Positions 1 to 8,347 of a stretch of 64,000 bases of DNA are shown here, one piece after another. This stretch comes from Rhodococcus sp. H36-A4. Lineage in GTDB: Bacteria; Actinomycetota; Actinomycetes; Mycobacteriales; Mycobacteriaceae. The translations under genes and the position numbers were made by a program. The number at the start of each line of letters is the position of its first letter. Within the stretch, counting starts at the first letter, position 1. The DNA is taken from assembly GCF_027158005.1 (NCBI RefSeq), contig NZ_JAPVLQ010000001.1, positions 496,001 through 560,000 on the forward strand, in the 5' to 3' direction. Below the pieces are notes generated by a model that was not told where the DNA came from, did no database searches, and saw nothing but the letters and a program-made list of their open reading frames with translations.

Positions 1-2
1 CA

Positions 3-653
3 CAGATCGCGGAGTCGTTGACAGGAGTCGGTCTTCCGGTCCTTGCCGACGACATCGTCACGGCCGCGAGCCTCACCGCAGACCACCTGCGCGAAACCTA
101 CCCGGGCGCTTCCGTCGTACTCGTCAACAACGGCGACATCGCTGGCGACATGCCGGGAATCGAGTTCGTGGACGAGTCGTCCACGCACGATCCCGACGTC
201 GTCGTCGTCGGCGGGGCAGGTCCCGAGTTCACCCACGAGCGCCTGAGCCGAGTCTACGACTGGCTGTGCCGCGGCATCCCCGTCGTCGCAATGCATCGAA
301 GTCTCATGTGGACCAGCGGATCCGGACTCCGCATCGACACCGGAATGTATCTCGTCGGCATGGAGAAGGCATCCGGACACACTGCGCAAGCCATCGGAAA
401 GCCTGCGCCACTTGGCTTTCAGACCGCCGCCGAAAGAATGGGCGCCGACCCGGTCGACGTCGTCATGGTCGGTGACGACATCGACAACGACGTACTCGCA
501 GCCCAGGTCGTCGGCATGACCGGTGTCCTGGTTCGCACCGGAAAGTTCCGCCAGGACGCCCTCGACCGCCGAGCCAAGAACGAATTCGGTCTGCAGCCGA
601 ATCACGTCATCGGTTCGGTGGCCGATCTGCCGGAGCTACTAGAGAATCGGTGA
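3..653 (+). CDS. HAD-superfamily (subfamily IIA-like) phosphatase, N-terminus outside the window
   Basis: This is the C-terminal portion of a HAD-type sugar or nucleotide phosphatase. The reading frame is open back to the window edge and reads Q-I-A-E-S before the first possible TTG start, so the real start and the nucleophile motif (DxDGT) lie upstream. What remains shows the cap region, the lysine motif 'IGKPAP' and the acidic motif IV 'VMVGDDIDNDV' typical of HAD IIA proteins such as NagD or LHPP-like phosphatases. Its last 15 nt overlap the 3' end of the convergent purB gene. The substrate cannot be read from the sequence. Confidence 0.75.
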   Translation, partial: QIAESLTGVGLPVLADDIVTAASLTADHLRETYPGASVVLVNNGDIAGDMPGIEFVDESSTHDPDVVVVGGAGPEFTHERLSRVYDWLCRGIPVVAMHRSLMWTSGSGLRIDTGMYLVGMEKASGHTAQAIGKPAPLGFQTAAERMGADPVDVVMVGDDIDNDVLAAQVVGMTGVLVRTGKFRQDALDRRAKNEFGLQPNHVIGSVADLPELLENR

Positions 654-2057
654 CGGAGAGTACTTCGCAGCTTCTGGGAACTGCGCGATCAGCGTCTCGA
701 CGTCGGAGACGACGGCCGCGACCTGCGATTCCGACGAGCCGATGAACGCCGACTTGTCGGCAAGAGCGGCATCGAGACCTGCGCGATCGAGCGGGATGCG
801 GTCATCGGCGGCGAGGCGATCCAGCAAATCCGGATCCTGCCCCTGCTCCCGCATCGCGAGTGCGACAGCGACAGCGTGTTCCTTGATGGCCTCATGTGCC
901 GTTTCACGACCGACCCCGGCGCGAACGGAAGCCATGAGCACCTTCGTCGTCGCGAGGAACGGCAGGTAGCGCGTGAGTTCCTTGGCGATGACGGCCGGGT
1001 ACGCACCGAACTCGTCGAGCACCGTCAGGAAAGTCTCGATCATGCCGTCGATTGCGAAGAACGCATCCGGTAGCGCGACGCGGCGGACGACCGAGCAGAA
1101 GACGTCGCCCTCGTTCCACTGCGCGCCTGCCAGTTCGGCCGCCATCGATCCGTAACCGCGCAACACCACCTGCAGACCGTTGACGCGCTCACACGAACGC
1201 GTGTTCATCTTGTGTGGCATCGCCGAAGAGCCGACCTGACCGGGCTGGAAGCCCTCGGTCACCAGCTCGTGGCCTGCCATCAACCGAACCGTATGAGCGA
1301 ACGAGGAAGGTGCGGCCCCGATCTGAACGAGGGCGGATACGACGTCGTGGTCGAGCGAGCGAGGGTAGACCTGACCGACGCTGGTGAGCACGTGCCGGAA
1401 CCCGAGGTGGTCGGCGACGATGCGCTCCAGAGCGGTCAACTTCGAGGCGTCTCCCCCGAACAGGTCGAGCATGTCCTGCGAGGTACCCATCGGGCCCTTG
1501 ATACCGCGAAGGGGGTAACGCGCGATCAGCTCCTGCATCCGAGCGAGGCCGATCAACAGCTCGTCCGCCGCCGATGCAAAGCGCTTGCCGAGGGTCGTTG
1601 CCTGCGCGGCGACATTGTGACTGCGCCCTGCCATCACGAGGGAGGAGTATTCCGCGGCGCGTTCGGCGAGCCGCGCAGCAACGGCCACACCGTGACTGTG
1701 GACGTGTTCCATCGAGCGAAGAATCTGCAGCTGCTCGACGTTCTCGGTCAGGTCACGAGAAGTCAAACCCTTGTGGATGTGCTCGTGGCCCGCGAGTGCG
1801 TTGAACTCCTCGATACGGGCCTTGACGTCGTGGCGGGTGACACGCTCACGCGCAGCGATCGATGCGAGGTCGACGGTGCCGATCACGTTCTCGTAGTCGT
1901 TGATCGCGGCAGTGGGCACATCGACACCGAGGGTGGCCTGCGCTTTGAGAACGGCCAGCCACAGCTGGCGTTCGAGGACGATCTTGTGCTCCGGAGACCA
2001 CAGGTTCACCAGTTCTTTGCTCGCATAACGGGTGGCCAGGACATTCGGAATAGTCAC
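639..2057 (-). CDS. purB: Adenylosuccinate lyase (PurB)
   Basis: PurB is a cytoplasmic homotetramer of the fumarase/aspartase superfamily. It eliminates fumarate from SAICAR and from adenylosuccinate, so it acts twice in purine synthesis. The family signature 'SSAMPHKMN' is present, as is the conserved opening 'TIPNVLATRYAS'. I chose the GTG at 2057 because homologues begin at that motif; a TTG three codons upstream is an alternative. The length of 472 aa is normal. The gene is convergent with the HAD phosphatase. The 16 nt in front of the start run straight into a seven-copy repeat array, so its promoter either lies in that array or beyond it. Confidence 0.95.
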   Translation of the reverse strand: MTIPNVLATRYASKELVNLWSPEHKIVLERQLWLAVLKAQATLGVDVPTAAINDYENVIGTVDLASIAARERVTRHDVKARIEEFNALAGHEHIHKGLTSRDLTENVEQLQILRSMEHVHSHGVAVAARLAERAAEYSSLVMAGRSHNVAAQATTLGKRFASAADELLIGLARMQELIARYPLRGIKGPMGTSQDMLDLFGGDASKLTALERIVADHLGFRHVLTSVGQVYPRSLDHDVVSALVQIGAAPSSFAHTVRLMAGHELVTEGFQPGQVGSSAMPHKMNTRSCERVNGLQVVLRGYGSMAAELAGAQWNEGDVFCSVVRRVALPDAFFAIDGMIETFLTVLDEFGAYPAVIAKELTRYLPFLATTKVLMASVRAGVGRETAHEAIKEHAVAVALAMREQGQDPDLLDRLAADDRIPLDRAGLDAALADKSAFIGSSESQVAAVVSDVETLIAQFPEAAKYSPSPIL

Positions 2058-2072
2058 GAGAGACAAGTTTAC

Positions 2073-2310
2073 GCAGGAGTGGAGCCTGCGGAACGACCAG
2101 GTGGTTCAGGCAGGAGTGGAGCCTGCGGAACGACCAGGTAGGCAGGAGTGGAGCCTGCGGAACGACCAGGTGGGGCAGGAGTGGAGCCTGCGGAACGACC
2201 AGGTGGTTCAGGCAGGAGTGGAGCCTGCGGAACGACCAGGTAGGCAGGAGTGGAGCCTGCGGAACGACCAGGTGGTTCAGGCAGGAGTGGAGCCTGCGGA
2301 ACGACCAGGT
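2073..2310. repeat. Seven-copy irregular tandem repeat upstream of purB
   Basis: A 30-bp core beginning GCAGGAGTGGAGCCTGCGG and ending GACCAGGT occurs seven times, starting at 2073, 2110, 2142, 2175, 2212, 2244 and 2281. The spacers take three forms (GGTTCAG, AG and GGG-type), giving periods of 37, 32, 33, 37, 32 and 37 bp. Each core contains a GCAGG/CCTGC inverted repeat around a 7-nt loop. The cores look identical, which points to recent amplification. An open frame runs through the array, but the changing period rules out a coherent repeat protein. It fills the gap between the tetR stop and the purB start. Confidence 0.95.
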
Positions 2311-2320
2311 GGTACTGCGT

Positions 2321-2956
2321 TCATTGTGCGGGGGCCACGACGTCGATGACTCTGATCAACATGCTCCGGGCCATCGCTCGGGGTTCGGGGTCGACCTCGC
2401 CGAGAGCACCGACCACGACGCCGTCGACGACGGCCACGAGCCGTCGTAGTTGCAGTTCGTCGACGATGCGTCCTGAGCGTCGCAGGACGTCGGTGAGCAG
2501 GTCGTCGATCTGCGCGCGCAACCGCAACTGCACTTCCCGCAACTCGGGGTGTCGCGCCGAGGCGATGAATCGTTCGTAGCGGGCGATGAGCCGTTCGCGT
2601 CCTTCGATCGAGTCGTCTTTCGGCCCGATGAGCAGGTCCACGATCAGTTCGACTGTCGACTCGACGTCTTGATCGAGATTTCCGAGTTCGTCGATCCGTC
2701 CCCTCATGACCTCGAGTTCCCGGTTTCCGAGTATCTCCACCGCGCACGCGATGAGGTCGGCGAGCGAGTGGAAGTAGTACGTCGTCGATGCGAGCGGAAG
2801 ATCGGCGCGGGTTGCGACCGAGCGGTGGCGAACCGCGTCGAATCCGCCCTCTACCAGGAGCTCGGCGGCGGCAGACGCCAATGCGTGTCGTCGACGCTCC
2901 CCTTTCGGGGTTGCGCCCGACACCTTGATCGTTGGCCCTGCAGGTGCTTCTGGCAT
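2321..2956 (-). CDS. TetR/AcrR family transcriptional regulator
   Basis: A one-domain DNA-binding repressor of the TetR type. The N-terminal helix-turn-helix region covers roughly residues 18–65 (ALASAAAELLVEGGFDAVR, then 'STTYYFHSLADLIACAV'), followed by an all-helical ligand-binding domain. I chose the ATG at 2956. An upstream TTG at 3022 would add 22 residues without family resemblance and leave only 11 bp to the divergent aldolase gene. The 77-bp divergent gap suggests it may control itself and the aldolase; no clear palindrome was seen there. The ligand is unknown. Confidence 0.85.
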   Translation of the reverse strand: MPEAPAGPTIKVSGATPKGERRRHALASAAAELLVEGGFDAVRHRSVATRADLPLASTTYYFHSLADLIACAVEILGNRELEVMRGRIDELGNLDQDVESTVELIVDLLIGPKDDSIEGRERLIARYERFIASARHPELREVQLRLRAQIDDLLTDVLRRSGRIVDELQLRRLVAVVDGVVVGALGEVDPEPRAMARSMLIRVIDVVAPAQ

Positions 2957-3033
2957 TTGAAAGCCATCGTGCCAGGCCCGCCCTTCTCCGCTGGGGCAAA
3001 CGGGCCATTCGATCGTGTGCAATCGTGAACTTC

Positions 3034-4053
3034 ATGCAATACAGAACTATCGACCTCCGCTCCGATACGGTGACTCGCCCGGATGCGGCCATGCGGGCTG
3101 CGATGGCCGATGCCGAGGTCGGTGACGATGTCCTCGACCACGACCCGACGATGGCGCGATTGGAAGAACGCGTCGCGTCGATGCTCGGATACGAGGCCGC
3201 ACTGTGGGTCCCGAGCGGTTCGATGGGCAACATCATCGCGCTGATGCTGCACTTGCGACGCGGTGATGCGTTTCTGGCGCCGGAGCATTCTCATGTTCTC
3301 GGGTCCGAGCTGGGGACGGCAGCGTGGTTGGCGCAAGGAATGCCGTCGGCGCTGCCACACGACGGTGGGCCCGGGCGTCCGACGCCTGCGACCGTGATGG
3401 CGTCGGCAGGCGGACCTGGACCGTATTTCACCATGAACACCACGCTGCTGTGTCTGGAGAACTCCCATAATTTCGCCGGCGGTGCAGTGTTCGGACCCGA
3501 GGAATGGAATGCACTGCTGGATGCGGCTCGTAGAGCGGGCTTGCTCGTGCACCTCGACGGGGCCCGTGTCTGGAATGCGGCCGTTGCGCAGGGTGTGCAC
3601 CCCCGCGAACTGACAGTCGGCGCCGACACCGTCCAGGTGTGCCTGAGCAAGGGCCTCGGCGCGCCTGTCGGGTCGATGCTCGTATCCGATTCGGCCCGCA
3701 TCACCGAGGCTCGACGCGTCCGCAAGATGCTCGGCGGCGGTGTTCGTCAAGGCGGAATACTTGCAGCGGCAGGGCTGGTGGCGCTGGACAACCTCGCCTC
3801 ACTCGCCGCCGACCACGACAACGCTCGACTGCTGGCAGAGGGGCTACGCGAACGGGGATGGGACGTGATGGAACCGGACACGAACATCGTGCTCGCGACG
3901 TCGGCCGACCCCGTCGGAACCGTCTCCGAGCTTGCCGAGAATGGCATCGGCGCCGTCACCGTTGCGGGCAAAGTCCGATTCGTGACGCATCGCGACGTGT
4001 CCGAGGCCGACATCCGCGATGTCCTCTCACGCCTGTCTGCTGTGCGCGCGTAG
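3034..4053 (+). CDS. Threonine aldolase family beta-eliminating lyase (PLP-dependent)
   Basis: A fold-type I PLP enzyme of the low-specificity L-threonine aldolase family, which splits threonine or allo-threonine into glycine and acetaldehyde. The typical opening 'IDLRSDTVTRPD' follows the ATG. 'HLDGARVWNAA' contains the aspartate that contacts the PLP ring, and 'VQVCLSKGLGAPVGS' contains the PLP lysine. At 339 aa it is full length. Its last 27 nt overlap the end of the convergent aminotransferase gene. It lies divergent from a TetR gene that may regulate it. Confidence 0.88.
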   Translation: MQYRTIDLRSDTVTRPDAAMRAAMADAEVGDDVLDHDPTMARLEERVASMLGYEAALWVPSGSMGNIIALMLHLRRGDAFLAPEHSHVLGSELGTAAWLAQGMPSALPHDGGPGRPTPATVMASAGGPGPYFTMNTTLLCLENSHNFAGGAVFGPEEWNALLDAARRAGLLVHLDGARVWNAAVAQGVHPRELTVGADTVQVCLSKGLGAPVGSMLVSDSARITEARRVRKMLGGGVRQGGILAAAGLVALDNLASLAADHDNARLLAEGLRERGWDVMEPDTNIVLATSADPVGTVSELAENGIGAVTVAGKVRFVTHRDVSEADIRDVLSRLSAVRA

Positions 4054-5199
4054 GGCCGGAGCCAAGCGCGCCAATGCCTCCCTCATGTGCTCGGTCGTAC
4101 CTGCGAACGAGAATCGAACGGTGTGGTGCCCTGCCTCGGTATCGAAGTCGACGCCGGGGGCAAGTGCCACACCCGTCGTCGCGAGCACGTTCTCGCACCA
4201 CGCCCGTGAGTCCTGGGTGAGGTGCCCGATGTCGGCGTACGCGTAGAACGCCCCGTCCGCGGGGGCAAGATCGGTGATCCCGCCGGCAGCCAAACCGTCG
4301 AGCAGGATTGTGCGGTTGACGGTGTAGCGGCGCACGTGAGCGTCGAGTTCGGTGCGTGATTCCTCGGTGAACGCGGCAATGGCCGCCACCTGTGCGATCG
4401 CGGGTGGGCAGACGGTCATGTTCGATGCCAGGCGCTCCACCGCCCGGTGCAAGGTCTGTGGCAACAGCATCCAACCCAGCCGCCAACCCGTCATCGAGAA
4501 GTACTTCGACACCGAACCGATCACTACCGATTCCCTCGAGGTCTCCCAGGCACTCGACGTCCGGGCGTCACCGTAGGAGATGCCGTGATAGATCTCGTCG
4601 GAGATCAGCAAAGTTCCGTGCTGCTCACACCAGCGTGCGATCGCGGCGAGTTCGTCGGCGTCGATGATCGTGCCGGTCGGGTTCGCGGGACTGGCGATGA
4701 TCAACCCTGCGGGCGGTTCCGGCAGAGCGTCGAGCATCGCGACCGTCGGCTGAAATCTGGACTCGATCCCGCAGTCCAATTCCACGACACGACATCCGAG
4801 CGCGGCGAGAGTATTCCGGTAGGCCGGGTACCCGGGCCGAGCCATGACAACGGTGTCGCCGACGTCGAACGCCGCCAGAAACAGCAACGTGAACGCCCCC
4901 GAAGAGCCGGTGGTCACCACGACGTCGTCGGCATGTACCGGGACCCCCGCCTCGTGCGCGTGATGTCGAGCGATGGCTTCGCGCAGCGGCAGGATGCCGA
5001 GTGTCTCGGTGTATCCGAGCACATGTGCGTCGAGGGCGTCCCTGGCCGCGCGAAGTACCGGAGCAGGCGCCGAGGTGGACGGTTGTCCGGCGGCCAGGGA
5101 GAGTACGTCGCCGTGCGTGCGCGCTCGCACGGCAGCGGCTTTGAATACGTCCATCACGTGGAACGGCTCGATCTTGGATCTGTTCGACTCTGTGCGCAC
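4027..5199 (-). CDS. Class I/II PLP-dependent aminotransferase
   Basis: A fold-type I aminotransferase of about the usual 390 aa. The substrate-anchoring motif 'ASPANPTG', the tyrosine/aspartate region 'LLISDEIYHGISY' and the PLP lysine in 'GSVSKYFSMTGWRLGW' are all present. The pattern resembles aspartate- or alanine-type aminotransferases, but the amino donor cannot be deduced. It is convergent with the aldolase gene and divergent from thiM across 35 bp, so the promoters of the two divergent genes must be compact. Confidence 0.88.
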   Translation of the reverse strand: MRTESNRSKIEPFHVMDVFKAAAVRARTHGDVLSLAAGQPSTSAPAPVLRAARDALDAHVLGYTETLGILPLREAIARHHAHEAGVPVHADDVVVTTGSSGAFTLLFLAAFDVGDTVVMARPGYPAYRNTLAALGCRVVELDCGIESRFQPTVAMLDALPEPPAGLIIASPANPTGTIIDADELAAIARWCEQHGTLLISDEIYHGISYGDARTSSAWETSRESVVIGSVSKYFSMTGWRLGWMLLPQTLHRAVERLASNMTVCPPAIAQVAAIAAFTEESRTELDAHVRRYTVNRTILLDGLAAGGITDLAPADGAFYAYADIGHLTQDSRAWCENVLATTGVALAPGVDFDTEAGHHTVRFSFAGTTEHMREALARLAPALRAHSRQA

Positions 5200-5234
5200 A
5201 CTTCGAGGCTAGCCCGCGGTGAAAGACTGTACGA

Positions 5235-6065
5235 ATGCCGGAATCGACGACCTGCCCCACCGTGACCGACGTAGCGAATGCCCTCGATGCACTCCGCTCG
5301 TCGACTCCGCTGGTGCAATCACTGACCAACGTGGTGTCCGCCAACTTCGTCACCAATGTTCTGCTCGCCGCCGGGGCCAGCAACGCGCACATCGACAATG
5401 TCCACGAGGCCGCGGGATTCGCCTCGATCGCTTCCGGAGTTCTCGTCAACCTGGGCACCCCCGACGATGGAACCGCTGCCGCCTTCACGCTGGCAGCGGA
5501 GGCTGCCCGTGCCGCAGGCACTCCGTGGGTTCTGGATCCGGTCGGCGTCGGCGGACTGCCGTGGCGGACCGAACTCGCCGCCGGGCTCTTGACGCTCGAA
5601 CCCACGGCAATTCGCGGGAACGCCTCGGAGATCATCGCGCTTGCGGGGCTCGGTAACTTCGCGCGCGGAGTCGACAGTGCCTCCGATTCCGAGGCCGCGG
5701 TTCCAGCAGCAGTGGCGCTGCTCGAGTTCGCGCACGTGGTGTCGGCGTCCGGTCCGGTCGATTACATCGTCGGACGAAACGACGCCGGGCCCGTGGGTGT
5801 GAAAGTCGGTGGAGGTAGCCCACTTCTGACCAAGGTCACCGCTACTGGATGTTCGCTCGCGGCGCTCGTAGCCGCGTACCTCAGCGTGTCACCGACACCG
5901 TTGATCGGAATGACGTCGGCACACGCACATGTGGCGGTCGCATCGGAACGTGCAGCCGAACAATCATGCGGCCCAGGAACTTTCGCCGTCGCCTATCTCG
6001 ATGCGCTGGCTTCGGTGACCCCAGACGACATGCGTTCGGCGCTCATCGAACCGTTGGCGCTCTAG
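5235..6065 (+). CDS. thiM: Hydroxyethylthiazole kinase (ThiM)
   Basis: ThiM phosphorylates 4-methyl-5-(2-hydroxyethyl)thiazole in thiamine salvage. The ribokinase-like fold shows the family segments 'PLVQSLTNVVSANF', 'WVLDPVGVGG', 'IRGNASEI' and the anion-hole/catalytic stretch 'KVTATGCSLAAL'. The length of 276 aa is as expected. The gene stands alone, without thiE or thiD beside it. The 35-bp gap to the divergent aminotransferase is too short for a TPP riboswitch, so thiamine control is not evident here. Confidence 0.95.
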   Translation: MPESTTCPTVTDVANALDALRSSTPLVQSLTNVVSANFVTNVLLAAGASNAHIDNVHEAAGFASIASGVLVNLGTPDDGTAAAFTLAAEAARAAGTPWVLDPVGVGGLPWRTELAAGLLTLEPTAIRGNASEIIALAGLGNFARGVDSASDSEAAVPAAVALLEFAHVVSASGPVDYIVGRNDAGPVGVKVGGGSPLLTKVTATGCSLAALVAAYLSVSPTPLIGMTSAHAHVAVASERAAEQSCGPGTFAVAYLDALASVTPDDMRSALIEPLAL

Positions 6066-6067
6066 CC

Positions 6068-6095
6068 CTATCCACAGGCACGGCACTTATCCACA
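6068..6095 (+). promoter_or_regulatory. Pair of DnaA-box-like sequences
   Basis: CTATCCACA (6068–6076) and TTATCCACA (6087–6095) lie 19 bp apart in the gap after thiM. The second is an exact match to the consensus DnaA box and the first differs at one base. They precede the DUF559-like nuclease gene. Whether DnaA binds here is not shown. This does not look like an origin, since it has no further boxes and no AT-rich unwinding region. Confidence 0.45.
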
Positions 6096-6147
6096 GATCT
6101 CGTTTCGAACCCCCGACAGTGTCGAAAACGGTGCACCGTTATTTGGC

Positions 6148-6984
6148 ATGGGGGTGTACACACGCATGCAGCTCGAAGAATCGGGTATCGGTCGATCCGG
6201 TATCACCCGCCGGATGCGCAGCGGCAGCATGATCCGACTGTTGCCTTGCGTCTATTCGGACCCGGAACCGTCGTATTACGACCTGTGTGTGGCGGCGACG
6301 CTATGGCGCGAAGATGCAGTGTTGAGCCACCTCAGCGCCGCGTGGTTGTGGGATCTACTCGACACCGAGCCCACAGTCGTTCATGTGACCCTGTCCAGGG
6401 ACTCGCGGATCAGTGGGCCGGGTTGGCTGAAGGTGCACCGGCGTTCGGTGTCGCCGGAAGAGCACCGGGGCATGCAGGTCGTATCGGCGGTGCAGTGCTT
6501 CGTGGATGTGGCCGCCGCTATGCAGGGTCTACCTTTGGAACGGTTTTTCGACCGGTGCATCTCCTCACGGGTGTCGTGGCGAGAGGTCGCCGAGCACTGT
6601 GAGTCCGCCAAAGGGATGGCGGGCATGCGAGAGGTTCGTCGGCAGCTCGAGAAATGTTGTCCAGGAACCTGGTCGGAGCCAGAGCGCCTGGTGGCGCGGG
6701 CTGTGTTGGCACGAGGTATTCGGATGGAGATCAACACGGCGTTGGGCCGATACATCGTCGACTTGGCCTGTCGGCCGGCGCGGGTGATCGTCGAAATCGA
6801 CGGGCGCCAGTTCCACATAGATCCGCGGGCATTCGACAACGACCGCGTACGGCAGAACACGCTGGTGCTGGACGGCTGGTTGGTGCTGAGATTCTCTGCG
6901 GCGACGGTGAACCGCGATCTGGATCGAGTTGCCGATCAGATAGCCGCGGTGGTGCGGCGCCGTAGAAAGAGTAGGGGTGCATGA
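6148..6984 (+). CDS. DUF559-like (PD-(D/E)XK fold) endonuclease-type protein with AbiEi-like N-terminus
   Basis: A 278-aa protein of a type common in actinobacteria. The N-terminal third ('SGITRRMRSGSMIRLLPCVY') resembles the winged-helix domain found in AbiEi-type antitoxins. The C-terminal third resembles DUF559/Vsr-like nucleases: 'YIVDLACRPARVIVEIDG' supplies the acidic residues of a PD-(D/E)XK core, followed by 'NTLVLDGWLVLRF'. No toxin partner gene is adjacent and the biological role is unknown. It follows the DnaA-box pair and ends two bases before a long inverted repeat. Confidence 0.7.
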   Translation: MGVYTRMQLEESGIGRSGITRRMRSGSMIRLLPCVYSDPEPSYYDLCVAATLWREDAVLSHLSAAWLWDLLDTEPTVVHVTLSRDSRISGPGWLKVHRRSVSPEEHRGMQVVSAVQCFVDVAAAMQGLPLERFFDRCISSRVSWREVAEHCESAKGMAGMREVRRQLEKCCPGTWSEPERLVARAVLARGIRMEINTALGRYIVDLACRPARVIVEIDGRQFHIDPRAFDNDRVRQNTLVLDGWLVLRFSAATVNRDLDRVADQIAAVVRRRRKSRGA

Positions 6985-6985
6985 A

Positions 6986-7041
6986 GCTCCACTATTGTGC
7001 GAAATCTACCGAACTCGGGAAGTTTCGCGCAATAGTGGAGC
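6986..7041. terminator. Long inverted repeat between convergent genes (terminator-like hairpin)
   Basis: Two 19-nt arms (6986–7004 and 7023–7041) are reverse complements except for one position that can form a U·G pair. They enclose an 18-nt loop. The element lies between the ends of the convergent nuclease and purD genes and could stop transcription from both sides. Neither side has a clear T-tract, so it could instead be the relic of a small repeat element. Confidence 0.6.
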
Positions 7042-7055
7042 AAAATTCACGGAAC

Positions 7056-8306
7056 TCACAAAGAGATGCGCCCCTCGAGGGCTGCGAGGCCGATATCGGT
7101 GCGAAAGTGGCTACCCGGCAACCGGATCGACTCGATCTTCGAATACGCATCAGCTCGGGCCGCGGCGAGATCAGCACCGGAACCCACAACGCTGAGTACC
7201 CGGCCACCTGCGGAGACGACCTTGCCCTCGTGCGAGGCGGTACCTGCGTGGAAAACGCCAAGACCCCCGGCACCGGTGATCGCATCTCCGGTGCGCGGAC
7301 GGCCGGGGTAGTTCTCCGCCGCCAGGACCACGGTTACCGCAGCGCCGTCTTTCCATTGCAAAGGCGCCAAGGAAGCCAGCGTCCCGTTAGCTGTCGCGTT
7401 CAACGCCTCACCGAGAGGAGAATCGAGCAATTCGAGAACTGCCTGCGTCTCGGGATCGCCGAAGCGACAGTTGAACTCGACCACTGCGGGGCCGTCGACG
7501 CCGATCGCGAGGCCCGCGTACAGCAAGCCGGAGAACGGGCAGCCACGCTTGACCATCTCGGCGGCGACGGGTTGGACGACCTCGGTGACGATCTGGTCCA
7601 CGACGGCCTGCGGAAGCCATGGAAGCGGGGTGTACGCCCCCATACCACCGGTGTTAGGTCCGGTGTCACCGTCGCCGACGCGCTTGTGGTCTTGCGCCGG
7701 CAACAAGGGGACCACCGTCTCGCCGTCGACGAGGCAGAACAGCGACACCTCGGGTCCGTCGAGGAAGGATTCGAGCAACACCGGATGTCCGGTTTCGAGA
7801 AGTTCGGCAGCATGATCGCGAGCGACGAGCCGATCGGTGGTGACCACGACGCCCTTGCCTGCCGCGAGCCCATCGTCTTTGACGACCCAGTTGGGTCCGA
7901 ATCGGCCGAGTGCCGCATCGAGCTTCGCGGGTGAATCGACGATCTCACTGTGCGCTGTTCGGACGCCGGCCGCAGCCATGACGTCTTTGGCGAACGCCTT
8001 CGAGCCCTCGATACGAGCAGCTGCTGCAGACGGTCCGAAGGTCGCGATCCCGGCCTCGCGCAATGCGTCGGCGACGCCGAGCACGAGCGGAACTTCCGGG
8101 CCGATGACGACCAGGTCCGCTTCGACCTTTCGAGCCAGTTCGGTTACCGCCGCACCCGAGGCGACATCGACGGGGTGTTGCTCGGCGAGCTTCGCCGTTC
8201 CCGCATTACCTGGAGCGACCAGCAGCTTGCTGACCTTGGGGTCCTTGCTCAGAGCAAGGAGGAGGGCGTGCTCACGAGCACCGGAACCTATGACGAGTAC
8301 GCGCAC
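7056..8306 (-). CDS. purD: Phosphoribosylamine–glycine ligase (GARS, PurD)
   Basis: PurD is an ATP-grasp enzyme that joins glycine to phosphoribosylamine in the second step of purine synthesis. The GTG at 8306 gives the classic start '[15 protein letters not shown]'; the frame is open further upstream but without family resemblance. '[11 protein letters not shown]' and the metal-binding stretch '[14 protein letters not shown]' are diagnostic. The length of 416 aa is normal. It lies 41 nt downstream of the glycosyltransferase operon on the same strand, so it may be read through from there or have a promoter inside that gene. Confidence 0.95.
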   Translation of the reverse strand: MRVLVIGSGAREHALLLALSKDPKVSKLLVAPGNAGTAKLAEQHPVDVASGAAVTELARKVEADLVVIGPEVPLVLGVADALREAGIATFGPSAAAARIEGSKAFAKDVMAAAGVRTAHSEIVDSPAKLDAALGRFGPNWVVKDDGLAAGKGVVVTTDRLVARDHAAELLETGHPVLLESFLDGPEVSLFCLVDGETVVPLLPAQDHKRVGDGDTGPNTGGMGAYTPLPWLPQAVVDQIVTEVVQPVAAEMVKRGCPFSGLLYAGLAIGVDGPAVVEFNCRFGDPETQAVLELLDSPLGEALNATANGTLASLAPLQWKDGAAVTVVLAAENYPGRPRTGDAITGAGGLGVFHAGTASHEGKVVSAGGRVLSVVGSGADLAAARADAYSKIESIRLPGSHFRTDIGLAALEGRISL

Positions 8307-8347
8307 AGTAGACAAGAGTATCGGCTCGACCCGCTCCGAGCGAAAAC

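Noticed and set aside
2073-2310. CRISPR array
   Set aside because: The spacers are only 2–7 bp and are themselves repeated, so this is a tandem repeat. No cas genes are present.
2032-2349. Open frame through the repeat array encoding EWSLRND/AGVEPAERPG-like repeats
   Set aside because: The repeat period is 37, 32 or 33 bp, so the same DNA unit is read in changing frames. There is no ribosome-binding site, and it overlaps purB's start region.
5200-5234. TPP riboswitch for thiM
   Set aside because: The gap to the divergent gene is only 35 bp, far too short, and no thi-box is seen.
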